A stretch of 64,000 nt of DNA. Source: UBA6821 sp044236545 (GTDB lineage Bacteria > Verrucomicrobiota > Verrucomicrobiia > Chthoniobacterales > UBA6821). Of the stretch, positions 33,765-42,407 are shown in pieces. Numbering within the stretch: the stretch's first letter is position 1; every line of letters begins with the position of its first letter. The stretch is taken from contig JBIIGI010000004.1 of NCBI GenBank assembly GCA_044236545.1, positions 1-64,000 of the forward strand, given 5' to 3'. The position numbers were made by a program, and so were the translations under genes. Below the pieces are notes generated by a model. It was given only the letters and a program-made list of their open reading frames with translations, was not told where the DNA came from and searched no databases.

Positions 33765-34250
33765 ATGAACCCGAAAGAGGTGCTACCGGTGGAGATCAAG
33801 GCCGTCCTGCCAACCAGCAGCGGCACGGCGCTGTTTCTCGGCGACCATGAGAAGGTCTTCGTCATCTACATGGACCCGCTTGTGGGAAATGCGATCAGCC
33901 TGCTGATCCACGGCGCCCCCAAGGAACGCCCCCTCACCCACGACCTGATGGGATCGTTGCTAACAGCGCTCGGGGCCAAGGTGGAGCGCGTGATCATCAA
34001 CGACCTAAAGGGGTCGACCTACTACGGGCGCCTGATCGTGAGCGTTGAGAACGAACTCCAGCAGCGAAAGGTGATCGAACTGGACGCCCGGCCGAGCGAC
34101 TGCCTCGCCATGGCGGCTCAGCAGAAGGCGCCGGTCTACATCACCCGCCAGGTCTGGGACGAGGTTGAGGACATGTCGGAGGTCTTAAGGAAGATGACAG
34201 AGCCCCCACCCGAAGGGGAGGGGGAAGGGGAAGGGGAAAAAGGTCAGTGA
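33765..34250 (+). CDS. bifunctional nuclease family protein (DUF151)
   Basis: This 161-residue protein has the DUF151/BFN pattern: VFVIYMDPLVGNAIS, RPLTHDLMGSLLTALGAKVERVIINDLKGSTYYGRLIV, and ARPSDCLAMA. Plant BFN members have RNase and DNase activity; the bacterial role is unknown. The C-terminus is a low-complexity Glu/Gly tail (PPPEGEGEGEGEKGQ) encoded by a GGGGAA tandem repeat. It follows the carbonic anhydrase-like gene by 48 bases. Confidence 0.9.
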   Translation: MNPKEVLPVEIKAVLPTSSGTALFLGDHEKVFVIYMDPLVGNAISLLIHGAPKERPLTHDLMGSLLTALGAKVERVIINDLKGSTYYGRLIVSVENELQQRKVIELDARPSDCLAMAAQQKAPVYITRQVWDEVEDMSEVLRKMTEPPPEGEGEGEGEKGQ

Positions 34251-34260
34251 ATACGGGTTT

Positions 34261-34497
34261 AAACGTTAGAAGGGTTACAAGGGTCTGAGAGAACCATCCT
34301 AATTTGGCACCTCGGGAAATGCTTTAGCGGCACACTCCCTCACGTTATTGTACCGAGTCTCCGTGTAGGGGCGATTTTGGATCCACGTTGAAACGTTTTA
34401 CCTTGGAACCTTTTTAACCGCTCTGGCCAGTTCCTATAGGCTTGGTCGAGCCTCCCCCCTCACGCTTTAACCTTTTAACCTTTTAACCTTTTTAACC
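34261..34497. repeat. inverted-repeat element, GTTAAAAGGTTACAAGGG family
   Basis: The left arm at 34261-34283 (AAACGTTAGAAGGGTTACAA) faces the right arm at 34465-34497, tandem copies of CTTTTAAC. An inner arm copy lies at 34386-34419 after GGATCCACGTTG, a word also found in the copy at 42149. The element fills the space between the DUF151 gene and dcd, and has no gene. Confidence 0.7.
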
Positions 34498-34506
34498 ACT
34501 CCTCCC

Positions 34507-35073
34507 TCACATCCTCGGTACCGTGATTCCACGCTGCTTCATGTACTTGCCACCACGGTCAGCATAGCTCGTCTCGCAGCTCTCGTTGGCCGCGAAAAAG
34601 ACAACCTGAGCCAGGCCCTCGTTGGCGTAGATCTTCGCAGGGAGCGGGGTGGTATTGGAGATCTCGAGGGTGACATGACCCTCCCACTCGGGCTCGAATG
34701 GGGTGACGTTCACGATGATCCCGCAGCGGGCATAGGTTGACTTGCCGACGCAGATCGTGAGCACATTGCGCGGGATGCGGAAGTACTCCACGCTTCGAGC
34801 CAATGCGAACGAATTGGGAGGGACCACGCAGACATCGGTCTTGATATCGACGAAGGATTTCTCGTCGAACTCCTTCGGATCGACCATGGCGCAGTGAACA
34901 TTGGTGAAGACCTTGAACTCATCAGCGACCCGCAGGTCGTAGCCGTAGCTCGAGAGGCCGTAACTGATCAGGCGGCGGTCATCGGAGGAACGGACTTGGC
35001 GTTCGGTAAAGGGTTCGATCATCCCGTGGTCGAGGGACATTTGGCGGATCCAGCGGTCGGAGCAGACGGACAT
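34507..35073 (-). CDS. dcd: dCTP deaminase
   Basis: This 188-residue enzyme makes dUTP from dCTP for thymidylate synthesis. The start at 35073 (MSVCSDRWIRQM) matches the Pseudomonas-type N-terminus and its usual length; an ATG four codons upstream is less likely. Motifs are SYGLSSYGYDLR, the nucleotide-binding GKSTYARCG and the catalytic glutamate in VTLEISNTTPLPAKIY. Confidence 0.96.
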   Translation of the reverse strand: MSVCSDRWIRQMSLDHGMIEPFTERQVRSSDDRRLISYGLSSYGYDLRVADEFKVFTNVHCAMVDPKEFDEKSFVDIKTDVCVVPPNSFALARSVEYFRIPRNVLTICVGKSTYARCGIIVNVTPFEPEWEGHVTLEISNTTPLPAKIYANEGLAQVVFFAANESCETSYADRGGKYMKQRGITVPRM

Positions 35074-35085
35074 AGTGGGGGGCAT

Positions 35086-35414
35086 TTAAGCGAATCATCC
35101 CGAAGCCGTCATCGGAAAAGATGCAATGGGGAGAATTTGAATATGGAACTCAGGAAAGCAGGAAAGGATCCCGCAGAGCCCATGCCATTCTCCTGGGATG
35201 GCCCTCGGATTTTCCTCCTTGGTTCAAAACCTCGGCTTGTCTCATTCATTTTCCTGATTTCCTGAGTTCCATATTATTTTCTCTGTCAGCCCTCATCCTC
35301 ACGGAAAACAGCAAGGATCCATGTTTCTTTCCTTTCCTGATTTCCTGATTTCCTGATTCGATAGTCCGTCTTCTGTTCCTGATAGGAAAAGGAAGGTCCA
35401 CACTTCTCTCTCTC
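35086..35414. repeat. gene-free stretch with a GGAACTCAGGAA inverted-repeat element
   Basis: The arms 35140-35165 and 35250-35275 match in 25 of 26 inverted positions around an 84-base spacer. A further triplicate word, TTTCCTGAT, lies at 35334-35360. I see no coding region. The promoters of dcd (minus) and spmAB (plus) should also be within this space, but no clear boxes stand out. Confidence 0.78.
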
Positions 35415-36710
35415 ATGCTCAATTACCTTTGGCTTGGCCTGATTCTCTGCGGCGTTGTTCTCGGGGTGATCACGGGCCGCACCGAGGCCGTCACTTCGGC
35501 GACCTTCGATGCGGCCAAGGCCTCCCTGATGTCAATCGCCCTCCCCTTGGGGGCCGTGATGGCCCTCTGGCTCGGGATCATGCGCCTCGCCGAGAAATCG
35601 GGAGCTGTCGAGCGACTCTCCGGACTCCTCCGCCCCCTGCTCACCCGTCTCTTCCCAGACGTGCCGGCAGACCATCCGGCCATGGGGGCCATGGTGATGA
35701 ACATCGCCGCCAACATGCTCGGACTCGGGAATGCCGCAACTCCTCTCGGCCTACGGGCCATGCAGGGACTGGAATCGCTCAATCCGCGCCCCGGGACAGC
35801 CACCAACGCGATGTGCACCTTCCTCGCAATCAACACGAGTTCCGTACAACTCATTCCCGCAACCGCTGTCGGAATCCTCGCTGCGGCGGGAGCCACCCAT
35901 CCCACCTCGATCATCGGGACGGCACTCGTGGCCACGACTTGTTCCTTCATGACCGGCATCATCTCGGTGAAACTCCTGCAGAGGCTCCCGATGTTTGCAC
36001 TCCCTCCGACTCCCTCCCCCGCTCTTGCCAAGGAGGAAGAAACAGCGGATATCCCGGCCACTCTAGCACTTCCTCCCCTCACCTTGTGGAGAAAACTTTT
36101 CCTCGCGGCCTATGTCGCCCTCTTTGCCGGAACGGTCTGGCATCTTGTCATCTCAAGATCCGTCGGGACATCACTGCCGATCTCCGTCATCCAATCCCTC
36201 TCCCTTGTGGCGATTCCCTTCCTGATCGGCTTCTTCCCCCTCTACGGAGCGCTCCGCGGCGTGGCCGTCTATGAGGAGTTCATCGAGGGTGCCAAGGAGG
36301 GGATCCAGGTCGCCCTGAGGATATTCCCGTACCTCGTCGCGATCCTCGTGGCCGTGGGAATCTTCCGCGCCGCCGGCGGCATCGATCTCCTGACCCGCAT
36401 GCTGGCTCCCCTGCTCGACCTGATCGGCCTTCCCGCGCAGGTCCTGCCTCTCGTTCTCGTCCGCCCCCTGAGCGGCAGTGCGGCCACGGGCCTCTTTGCC
36501 GAAATCGTGAAGGCCTGTGGACCCGATAGCTATGCTGCCCAACTGGCCGGCACCATCCTCGGCGGTACCGAGACCACCCTCTACGTGCTGGCCGTCTACT
36601 TCGGCTCGGTTGCGATCCGTCGCGGCCGCCATGCCCTCGCGGCTGGCCTGCTTGCCGATGCCGCCGGAGTCGCCGCCTCTCTGGTGATATGCCGCTTGGT
36701 GTTCCGGTAA
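35415..36710 (+). CDS. fused SpmA/SpmB-like nucleoside recognition domain membrane protein
   Basis: This 431-residue membrane protein joins an SpmA-like half (about 1-195; NIAANMLGLGNAATPLGLRAMQ) to an SpmB-like half (about 225-431; VRPLSGSAATGLFAEIV and GTILGGTETTLYVLAVYFGSV). Each half is a Gate/nucleoside-recognition domain with several membrane segments. In Bacillus the two are separate spore maturation proteins; fused homologues are common in non-sporulating bacteria, where the function is unknown. It is monocistronic, flanked by repeats. Confidence 0.9.
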   Translation: MLNYLWLGLILCGVVLGVITGRTEAVTSATFDAAKASLMSIALPLGAVMALWLGIMRLAEKSGAVERLSGLLRPLLTRLFPDVPADHPAMGAMVMNIAANMLGLGNAATPLGLRAMQGLESLNPRPGTATNAMCTFLAINTSSVQLIPATAVGILAAAGATHPTSIIGTALVATTCSFMTGIISVKLLQRLPMFALPPTPSPALAKEEETADIPATLALPPLTLWRKLFLAAYVALFAGTVWHLVISRSVGTSLPISVIQSLSLVAIPFLIGFFPLYGALRGVAVYEEFIEGAKEGIQVALRIFPYLVAILVAVGIFRAAGGIDLLTRMLAPLLDLIGLPAQVLPLVLVRPLSGSAATGLFAEIVKACGPDSYAAQLAGTILGGTETTLYVLAVYFGSVAIRRGRHALAAGLLADAAGVAASLVICRLVFR

Positions 36711-36730
36711 GAAAGAGAAACTGCAGGGTT

Positions 36731-36757
36731 TTAATCTGGAACTCAGGAAAGCAGGAA
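36731..36757. repeat. lone arm of the GGAACTCAGGAA family
   Basis: TTAATCTGGAACTCAGGAAA and following bases match the left arms at 2842 and 4201. I found no partner arm in the next 250 bases, so this copy is half an element. Confidence 0.6.
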
Positions 36758-36819
36758 AAATCCGTGGGAATAAACGCGGAAGACTGGGAGCGAGGCAACC
36801 AGCCCAGTGGGTCATTGGG

Positions 36820-36847
36820 CCACAAAATGGACATGAGGCACAGAGGG
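36820..36847. repeat. direct repeat copy 1 flanking vapBC
   Basis: CCACAAAATGGACATGAGGC and following eight bases resemble 37796-37822 in the same orientation (about 22 of 27 positions by eye). The two copies bracket the vapBC module. The surrounding 36711-36967 holds no gene. Confidence 0.4.
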
Positions 36848-36967
36848 CGGGTCGCTTTGCCTTGATTCCGATTCAGGCTCTTTGAAACAGCAGCGACTGC
36901 AGCAGATAGGAATCTGATCCTGAATACCTGACTCTAGGAATGGAACGGTAACTCAAGCATCTAAAGA

Positions 36968-37399
36968 TCAACCCTTGAGAAGCTCAAAATGCTTCAGGCC
37001 GAAGGCCCTGAACCCGGAGTCAAAGGAGGTCAGGCCAATATCGGCCGACTCAGCCAAGGAGGCGATCCATGCATCGGTCCAGAGATTCGGAGTGGATTCC
37101 CTCCCATGAACGGAGCGACGGAAGGAGAGTTCATGAGCCCTCCACTGTTCAGGAATCCAAAACGTCCTCGGATCCTCCTCGAATCGGTCCCACGCCTCCA
37201 AGGCTTCGGACGGCGTGATAGGCGTACCTTCCATCACCCGAGCGTTGGTCAGAAGCCTAAGGACTCCCAACCTCACCGGCAGGCAAAGCCCCACCGACTC
37301 CTCCTCGCGCTTCTTCCACCACTTCCAGGCAACGCCATGGTGAACATGGCGCTCGACCAGAAGCGCGAAGACCACATTGACATCAACCAGCGAGGTCAT
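36968..37399 (-). CDS. vapC: VapC-type PIN domain toxin
   Basis: This 143-residue PIN-domain protein has the first acidic residue D6 in LVDVNVVFAL, the C-terminal TDAWIASLAESADIG aspartate and SFDSGF. The middle LGVLRLLTNARVM segment fits the TIGR00028 subgroup, in which the canonical PIN glutamate is often not visible. VapC toxins are Mg-dependent RNases, often cutting tRNA. It follows vapB with a four-base overlap. Confidence 0.88.
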   Translation of the reverse strand: MTSLVDVNVVFALLVERHVHHGVAWKWWKKREEESVGLCLPVRLGVLRLLTNARVMEGTPITPSEALEAWDRFEEDPRTFWIPEQWRAHELSFRRSVHGRESTPNLWTDAWIASLAESADIGLTSFDSGFRAFGLKHFELLKG

Positions 37400-37644
37400 C
37401 GGGCTTTGGAAAACTCATCCTCGGCCAGGATCTCCTCGAGTTCCTTATTGGTCCTTGCCGGGATCCTGCGACCAGCCCCTCCGGAAACTGGTGGCTTATC
37501 CATCCTCTTGGGACCCTTGACGGGAGACTTGAGCGCCCTGTCCAAGGCCTCCGTAAAGAGTTCCTTCAAAGTCATTCCCCTCTCATGCGCCGCAGCCCGG
37601 GCGCTTCGGAAGAGAGGGTCCGGAAGTTCGATCGTCGTACGCAT
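37396..37644 (-). CDS. vapB: VapB-type antitoxin
   Basis: This 82-residue protein begins MRTTIELPDPLFRSARAAAHERGMTLKELFTEAL, a ribbon-helix-helix DNA-binding domain, followed by a basic and then acidic C-terminus (LEEILAEDEFSKAR) that should block VapC. The ATG at 37644 is fixed by the domain start; the open frame upstream is not part of it. A perfect 16-bp palindrome sits four bases upstream and is a good autoregulatory operator. Confidence 0.9.
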   Translation of the reverse strand: MRTTIELPDPLFRSARAAAHERGMTLKELFTEALDRALKSPVKGPKRMDKPPVSGGAGRRIPARTNKELEEILAEDEFSKAR

Positions 37645-37648
37645 ACAC

Positions 37649-37664
37649 AAATATGCGCATATTT
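37649..37664. promoter_or_regulatory. perfect palindrome AAATATGCGCATATTT, putative vapBC operator
   Basis: The 16 bp are fully self-complementary and end five bases before the vapB ATG on the minus strand. Ribbon-helix-helix antitoxins typically repress their own operon by binding such sites. Confidence 0.65.
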
Positions 37665-37795
37665 GGTCCAAGCTGTCAAACCTGCGGGATTTCGGAACCG
37701 GTAGGATTGTGGATGGAATTGGTTGCCATGGCCGTTGCTGCGCAGCTGTTTGAATAAGAACTTGATCAATGAAGAAGCCAATGCAGGTGGATTTG

Positions 37796-37822
37796 CCACA
37801 GAATGCACAAGAGGCACAGGGA
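37796..37822. repeat. direct repeat copy 2 flanking vapBC
   Basis: CCACAGAATGCACAAGAGGC and following bases are the partner of 36820-36847, about 975 bases apart, same orientation. Confidence 0.4.
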
Positions 37823-37907
37823 TCGTAACCGTTGGGAAGCAACTTCGGGCCAGTAGCATTGTTGGGCTCGTCACTTGAAGGACGATCAGTTACATCTTCC
37901 CTACACT

Positions 37908-38072
37908 ATGCCACTCCAAACGAAAGCACGACAGTTTGCCAAGTCCGGGCTGTTTGCCAGGGTGAAGTCTTTTGAGGATCTGGAGAAGCGAATTGCTGCG
38001 ATTCTTCCGAACCACGGGCGCTCGGCCTCGACACGGAGTTCATCATTTCGGACACGGCTACCTTTTTTGTGA
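37908..38072 (+). pseudogene. 5' remnant of a helicase/restriction-type gene
   Basis: The first 32 codons (MPLQTKARQFAKSGLFARVK, then SFEDLEKRIAAI) resemble the N-terminus of large superfamily II helicase or restriction-system proteins, in which an LFxxVxSFxELExRI segment precedes the main domain. After about 38004 the frame is unrelated and ends at 38072, and a porin fragment in another frame begins. I read this as the 5' stub left by a deletion. The family call is tentative. Confidence 0.4.
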
Positions 38073-38932
38073 ACGCTGCCTTCGGCATCGCCCCTCTGTT
38101 CGCAATGAACATTCCCAACGGAGGCCCACAGTGTCCGATGGCGACACCCGGCGTCAGGCTGGCTCTCGAGCCTCTCCCTTGGCTCACGCTTCTCAGTGCC
38201 ATTTCTCAGGCAAACCCCTTCCAGCAGCAGGTCAATCAATACAGTTTCAATTGGAACTTCGGCCCAGCGGGAGGACTTCTCTCAATTAATGAACTTCAGG
38301 CATCCTGGAACAAATCTCCCTCCGAGCGGGGGCTTTCCGGTACTGCCAAGGCAGGTTTCTGGATCCAATCAGGCGCATCAGCCCAGGAATCTAGTCTGGA
38401 TCAGTTTGCCTTTGCGCCACCCAACGCGAGTGCCTACAACTCCGGATTTTATGGTATCATTGATCAGGAGCTTTACCGACCCAGAGACAAAATCTCATCG
38501 TGCACTGTTGCCGAAAGCAATGCATCGCAAAAGCGTGACAGGAATTACATTCAGACTCAGGGCGTATCCCCCAATGCCTCCTTCATTCGAGGACTTTCAT
38601 CTTTCTTTCGGGTTGGTTTTTCACCACAGGCAGACGCGCCGGTCTCCTTATACTCTGATGCGGGACTGGTCTACACGGGCCTGATACCTACTCGCGATAA
38701 AGACAGGCTCGGTTTGTCATTCGGTTATGCCAAAGTGGGTTCACAGCAAGTCCAGAATGCCAGTGAAACTGGATTTCGTGCCACCTTTGAGGCGGTGGGA
38801 GAACTCTCCTATGCATTCAGGTTCCATTCTGTCTCGATCCAACCTGACATCCAGTACATCATCCATCCTGGCGGCACCCAAGAGTACTCAAATGCCTTGG
38901 TGGTGGGTGCACGTGTGGTTGTTGTTTTCTAG
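38018..38932 (+). pseudogene. OprB-type carbohydrate porin, 5' end missing
   Basis: From about 38018 the frame reads ALGLDTEFIISDTATFFVNA, then LSYAFRFHSVSIQPDIQYII and a C-terminal VVGARVVVVF. The late PDIQYIIHPGGT motif and aromatic-ended C-terminus are typical of OprB outer-membrane porins, and EFIISDTATFFVN corresponds to a segment some 150 residues into full-length members. The signal peptide and first strands are absent, so no export is possible from this frame. The only in-frame start is a GTG at 38069. The rest is open to the natural stop, so the truncation is probably recent. Confidence 0.7.
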
Positions 38933-39061
38933 GAGTAAGAGCCCCCCTAAAGGTTCAAGGCTCGCAAGCTTGGATGGAGAACAAGGCGGCGAAGGGAAGC
39001 CGTAGTAATCCTACGGCGACCGCAGGCCAACACAGTTATCCGCCGAGATCGCGAGTCTCCT
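38933..39061. repeat. intergenic stretch with hairpin, no gene
   Basis: After the porin remnant comes a GC-rich stretch with a perfect 7-bp stem at 38999-39017 (GCCGTAG, TAATC, CTACGGC). The surrounding text (CAAGCTTGGATGGAGAACAA, GCCAACACAGTTATCCGCC) looks like a conserved intergenic repeat rather than coding sequence. A second copy was not found in this window. Confidence 0.35.
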
Positions 39062-39481
39062 TCAAACACCAAGGAGGCTGACGGAGACAGTCCTCCTGTG
39101 CGGTGAGTTGCGGTGCTCAAAAAGGTATACCCCCTGCCAAGTTCCAAGCTGAAGCCTGCCGTTGGCGACGGGGATGCTCTCGCTCGTGCGGGTGAGCACC
39201 ATCCGCAGATGACTTGTGGAATCATCAGGCCCCTCGGCGGTGTGGATCAGGTCGGGGTTATCCTCGGGAACGAGATCCTCGAAGAATCGATGCAGGTCCG
39301 CGCGGGCAGTTGGATCGGCATTCTCGTAGATCACAAGACTGGCGCTGGTGTGCTGGAGAAAGACGGTGGCGAGACCGGTCGTGATGCCACTGCGCTTGAG
39401 AAGCGAGGCGACCTCGCCGGTGATCTCGTAGGTCCCCTTCCCCCGTGTGGGCACCTGAAAGCTCTCGGTGACAGCGATCAT
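39062..39481 (-). CDS. YjbQ family protein (secondary thiamine-phosphate synthase-like)
   Basis: This 139-residue protein has the UPF0047/YjbQ signature: VFLQHTSASLVIYENADP, the SHLRMVL metal-site histidine and GTWQGVYLFEHR. Some members have weak thiamine-phosphate synthase activity; the true role is unsettled. The ATG at 39481 overlaps the DUF423 stop by four bases, so the two are co-translated. Confidence 0.92.
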   Translation of the reverse strand: MIAVTESFQVPTRGKGTYEITGEVASLLKRSGITTGLATVFLQHTSASLVIYENADPTARADLHRFFEDLVPEDNPDLIHTAEGPDDSTSHLRMVLTRTSESIPVANGRLQLGTWQGVYLFEHRNSPHRRTVSVSLLGV

Positions 39482-39843
39482 GATTCGGAGCGAAATGAAG
39501 CAACTCCTATCAGCAACCAACCGGCCATGAGCAGCAGGCCGCCAATGGGGGTGATGGCTCCGAGCCAGCTGATCTTGGTCAGAGCCATGGCGTAGAGGCT
39601 TCCCGAGAAGAGGAGGATGCCCGAGGTCACGCAGAGAAAGGGAGCGGCAGCGACAACGGTGCCCCTGGCCAACCAGAGGAGCACGGGTGCATGCACCAGA
39701 TGGTAGAGCACGGCCGTATTCCAGAGATCACGACCATGGTTCGCTTCCAGCACACCCTTCAGGGCATGTGCACCGAAGGCTCCCAGAGCGATGCCAAGAA
39801 AACCGGTCGCACCGGCCACCATAAGTGCGGCGCGACGGTTCAT
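39478..39843 (-). CDS. DUF423 family membrane protein
   Basis: This 121-residue protein has four predicted membrane segments and the DUF423 signature LGIALGAFGAHALK near the N-terminus with WNTAVLYHLVHA following. The function is unknown. It lies 15 bases after nuoF and overlaps the YjbQ gene, so it may be carried on the nuoEF transcript. Confidence 0.9.
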   Translation of the reverse strand: MNRRAALMVAGATGFLGIALGAFGAHALKGVLEANHGRDLWNTAVLYHLVHAPVLLWLARGTVVAAAPFLCVTSGILLFSGSLYAMALTKISWLGAITPIGGLLLMAGWLLIGVASFRSES

Positions 39844-39858
39844 GGATCGCCTGTGGGG

Positions 39859-41199
39859 TTACTTCGCCGCGACCTCGAACTCCTCGGGGAACTTCTGAAG
39901 AAAGCTCTGAACGGGCCAGGAGGCCGCCTCGCCGAAGGCGCAGACTGTGCGACCGGCGATGTTATCGGCGACGTTCTTCAGTGTCTTGGGATCCTGTTCG
40001 GTCCCCTCACCGTTCACCATGCGGGTGGTCATCTTGTCGATCCAGAGAACACCTTCACGGCACGGCGTGCACTGGCCGCAGCTCTCGTGGGCATAGAACT
40101 GGTTCAGGTTGTTGAGGGCCCAAAGCATGTCGCGGGAGTCATCCATGACGATGACACCGCCGCTACCGACCATGGTTCCGGCCGCTGCCAGCGAGGAAGC
40201 GTCCATCACGAGATCGAGGAGGGGCACCTCCTTGTCGACCATCTGGCCATCCTCGACCTTGACCTTCATCTTGAAGACTTCACCGGCGCGAAGGATCTTG
40301 GAGGAGCTTCCTCCGGGAATGATCGCCTTGAGCTTGCGGCCGGGCTTCATGCCACCGCAAACATCATTGATGAGTTCGCCAAGGGTGACACCGCCGGCGG
40401 GAATCTCGTAGGGCCCGGGACGGACCACGTCGCCGGAGACGCACATGACACGGGTACCACCGTCGCCGGGGGTGCCCATCTTGGCGTATTCGTCGGAGCC
40501 GATCTTTAAGATCTGCTTCACGTGACAGAAGGTCTCCACGTTGTTCACGATCGTGGGCGACATGTAGAGACCGAGGACGGCGGGGAAATAGGGGGGCTTG
40601 ATGCGGGGATAGGGACGCTTTCCCTCCAGCGACTCAATGAGGCTGGTCTCCTCGCCGCAAATGTAGGCGCCGGCACCTTGATGGACGAACATGTCGACGT
40701 CGAATCCGCTTCCCATGATGTTCTTGCCGAGAAACCCCTTCTCGCGGGCCTCCTTGAGGGCCTGGGTCATGATTTGCGCGGCCTTGGGGAACTCGCAGCG
40801 GATGTAGATGTAGGCGAGATTGACGTTCAGCGCGAAGGCCGCGATGGCCATTCCCTCGATGAGCTGGTGCGGATCGTTATGAAGGATGTAGCGGTCCTTG
40901 AAGGTGCCGGGCTCGGACTCATCGCCGTTGCAGGTGATGTAGTGAGGCTTGCCGTCATCGCGGCGGATGAAGCCCCACTTCACGCCGCAGGGGAAGCCAG
41001 CACCGCCGCGGCCGCGGAGGTTGGCCTTCTTCACCTCGTCGATGATCTCCTCAGGCTTCATGCCGAGGGCCTTCTTCAGCTCGGCGTAGCCGCCGTGCTT
41101 GATGTAGCAGTCGATGTCAGGTGTGTAGCCCTGGGTCCAGGCGTTCTGGAAAACGATGCGGCGCTCCTTAGGATGAGGAGGCAGGAGAAGGGATTTCAT
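39859..41199 (-). CDS. nuoF: NADH-quinone oxidoreductase subunit F
   Basis: This 446-residue subunit takes electrons from NADH through FMN. The FMN/NADH motif GRGGAGFP is at 63-70, GAGAYICGEETSLIES binds NADH, and the [4Fe-4S] cluster N3 ligands are C374, C377, C380 and C420. It follows nuoE by 36 bases. The other complex I genes, including nuoG, are not in this window, so nuoEF is a separate locus or the operon is split. Confidence 0.96.
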   Translation of the reverse strand: MKSLLLPPHPKERRIVFQNAWTQGYTPDIDCYIKHGGYAELKKALGMKPEEIIDEVKKANLRGRGGAGFPCGVKWGFIRRDDGKPHYITCNGDESEPGTFKDRYILHNDPHQLIEGMAIAAFALNVNLAYIYIRCEFPKAAQIMTQALKEAREKGFLGKNIMGSGFDVDMFVHQGAGAYICGEETSLIESLEGKRPYPRIKPPYFPAVLGLYMSPTIVNNVETFCHVKQILKIGSDEYAKMGTPGDGGTRVMCVSGDVVRPGPYEIPAGGVTLGELINDVCGGMKPGRKLKAIIPGGSSSKILRAGEVFKMKVKVEDGQMVDKEVPLLDLVMDASSLAAAGTMVGSGGVIVMDDSRDMLWALNNLNQFYAHESCGQCTPCREGVLWIDKMTTRMVNGEGTEQDPKTLKNVADNIAGRTVCAFGEAASWPVQSFLQKFPEEFEVAAK

Positions 41200-41235
41200 G
41201 GCGTTTGTCCGGTGTTGGGATCCTTTGCGTGGGGA

Positions 41236-41772
41236 TCAGTTGTACTGACTCAGGATTTTGGCCGTACAGGCCTCGGTGATGTCCTCGTGCAGGTCGTCAT
41301 TGACGAGTGCGACGGGTGCGGAACCGCAACTGGCAAGACACTCAACGAACTCGACGCTGAACTTGCCATCTGCGCTGACCGGAGGGGTGTGGCCGTGCGT
41401 CGGGGCCTTGGGGTCGATCCCGGCGGCCTTGCAGAAGGAATCGCGCACCTCGTAGCTGCCGGCCAGGGCGCAAGAGAGGGTGCGGCAGACACGGACGCTG
41501 ATACGGCCCGCCTTCTCCTGTCGGAACCATGGGTAGAAGGTGACAAGTTCGAGGATGTTGATCGGCTCGAGGTCGAGGCGCTTCGCGATCCAATCAACCC
41601 CGCTGTCGTCGATGAATCCGAAATGGTTCTGCCAGAGATGGAGAAGAGGGAGCGAGGCGCTCCTCTTGGAGACGGGATAGTGGGTCACCGCCTCGTCGAT
41701 CTTGGCCAGAAGGTCCGCTGGGATCTGGTCGGCCTGACGGGGACCGGTGGTAGTTGCGGCGTGAGTGTCCAT
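41236..41772 (-). CDS. nuoE: NADH-quinone oxidoreductase subunit E
   Basis: This 178-residue subunit is a thioredoxin-fold [2Fe-2S] protein. The ligands are C96 and C101 (CRTLSC) and C145 and C149 (CLASC). I chose the ATG at 41772; an in-frame ATG at 41829 adds 19 residues with no family resemblance. It leads the nuoEF pair. The upstream region carries a composite repeat and the tRNA-Asn gene. Confidence 0.94.
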   Translation of the reverse strand: MDTHAATTTGPRQADQIPADLLAKIDEAVTHYPVSKRSASLPLLHLWQNHFGFIDDSGVDWIAKRLDLEPINILELVTFYPWFRQEKAGRISVRVCRTLSCALAGSYEVRDSFCKAAGIDPKAPTHGHTPPVSADGKFSVEFVECLASCGSAPVALVNDDLHEDITEACTAKILSQYN

Positions 41773-41880
41773 GAAGCTTTTCAAGAAATCAAATTCCCCG
41801 GCAATCGGAAAGAAGGAAATGGCCTGCATGATCCACTAAGGAACCGGGGATGCTCGTGCCAAGCCGCCTTGCCCACGGCC

Positions 41881-42235
41881 AATTGCTTGCCCGGTCGTTG
41901 CTTCGCATCCGCTACGGCTTCCAGCAACGGCCTCTATGCGATTTAACCCGGATTGCGCAATAGAGCGGTGTTGACAGGTTTGAGCGGCTCACCCGGATGG
42001 TGAGTCCCTGGAAGGGTTAAAAGCGTTACACCGTTAAAAGGTTACAAGGGGCTGAAGTCCGAGGCCGAATGGAACTCATGCAGGCATCTTTTGACGACGC
42101 TTTCCCTGACATTCCCCTCCCGAATCTCGTGTCAGGGATCTCCCGGATCCACGTTGTAACATTTTCACTTTTTAACTCTTTTAACGCGGCCTCCCATGAT
42201 CTCAGCAATTCCCACTGCAAATTCTGGGTTTAATC
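41881..42235. repeat. composite intergenic repeat upstream of nuoE
   Basis: Parts in order: a unit at 41881-41948 (AATTGCTTGCCCGGTCGTTG and following), the end word GATTTAACCCGGATTGCGC at 41940-41958, a unit containing TCACCCGGATGGTG, a GTTAAAAGGTTACAAGGG arm at 42030-42051 with its inverse at 42154-42185, and the end word GCAAATTCTGGGTTTAATC at 42217-42235. The same parts occur at 61274-61993, the first in inverted orientation at the far end. No coding sequence is seen in 41773-42315. Confidence 0.7.
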
Positions 42236-42315
42236 AGCGATTCCCTAAAGAGCACCACTCAAGACTTTTTCATTGAAGAGCTGCGACACGTGTGTTTTTC
42301 TCTTCAGCCCATTGT

Positions 42316-42390
42316 TCCAGCGTAGCTCAGTGGTAGAGCGGTCGGCTGTTAACCGATTGGTCGTAGGTTCAAATCCTACCGCTGGAGCCA
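42316..42390 (+). tRNA. tRNA-Asn (anticodon GTT)
   Basis: A full cloverleaf can be drawn: acceptor TCCAGCG pairs with CGCTGGA, the D-arm is GCTCAGTGGTAGAGC, the anticodon loop CTGTTAACC has GTT, and the T-arm is GTAGG-TTCAAAT-CCTAC. The discriminator is G and CCA is encoded (42388-42390). Confidence 0.97.
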
Positions 42391-42407
42391 ATCCGCCGGG
42401 ACCCTGG

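Noticed and set aside
35334..35360. Triplicate TTTCCTGAT word as a possible CRISPR start
   Set aside because: Units are 9 bases with no spacers; it matches the arm word of the GGAACTCAGGAA repeat family.
35415..36710. Evidence for sporulation from SpmA/SpmB similarity
   Set aside because: The fused nucleoside-recognition protein is widespread in non-sporulating bacteria and no other sporulation gene is seen.
42316..42390. tRNA-Asn as an integration site for a genomic island
   Set aside because: I found no second copy of the tRNA 3' end and no integrase; neighbours are core genes.
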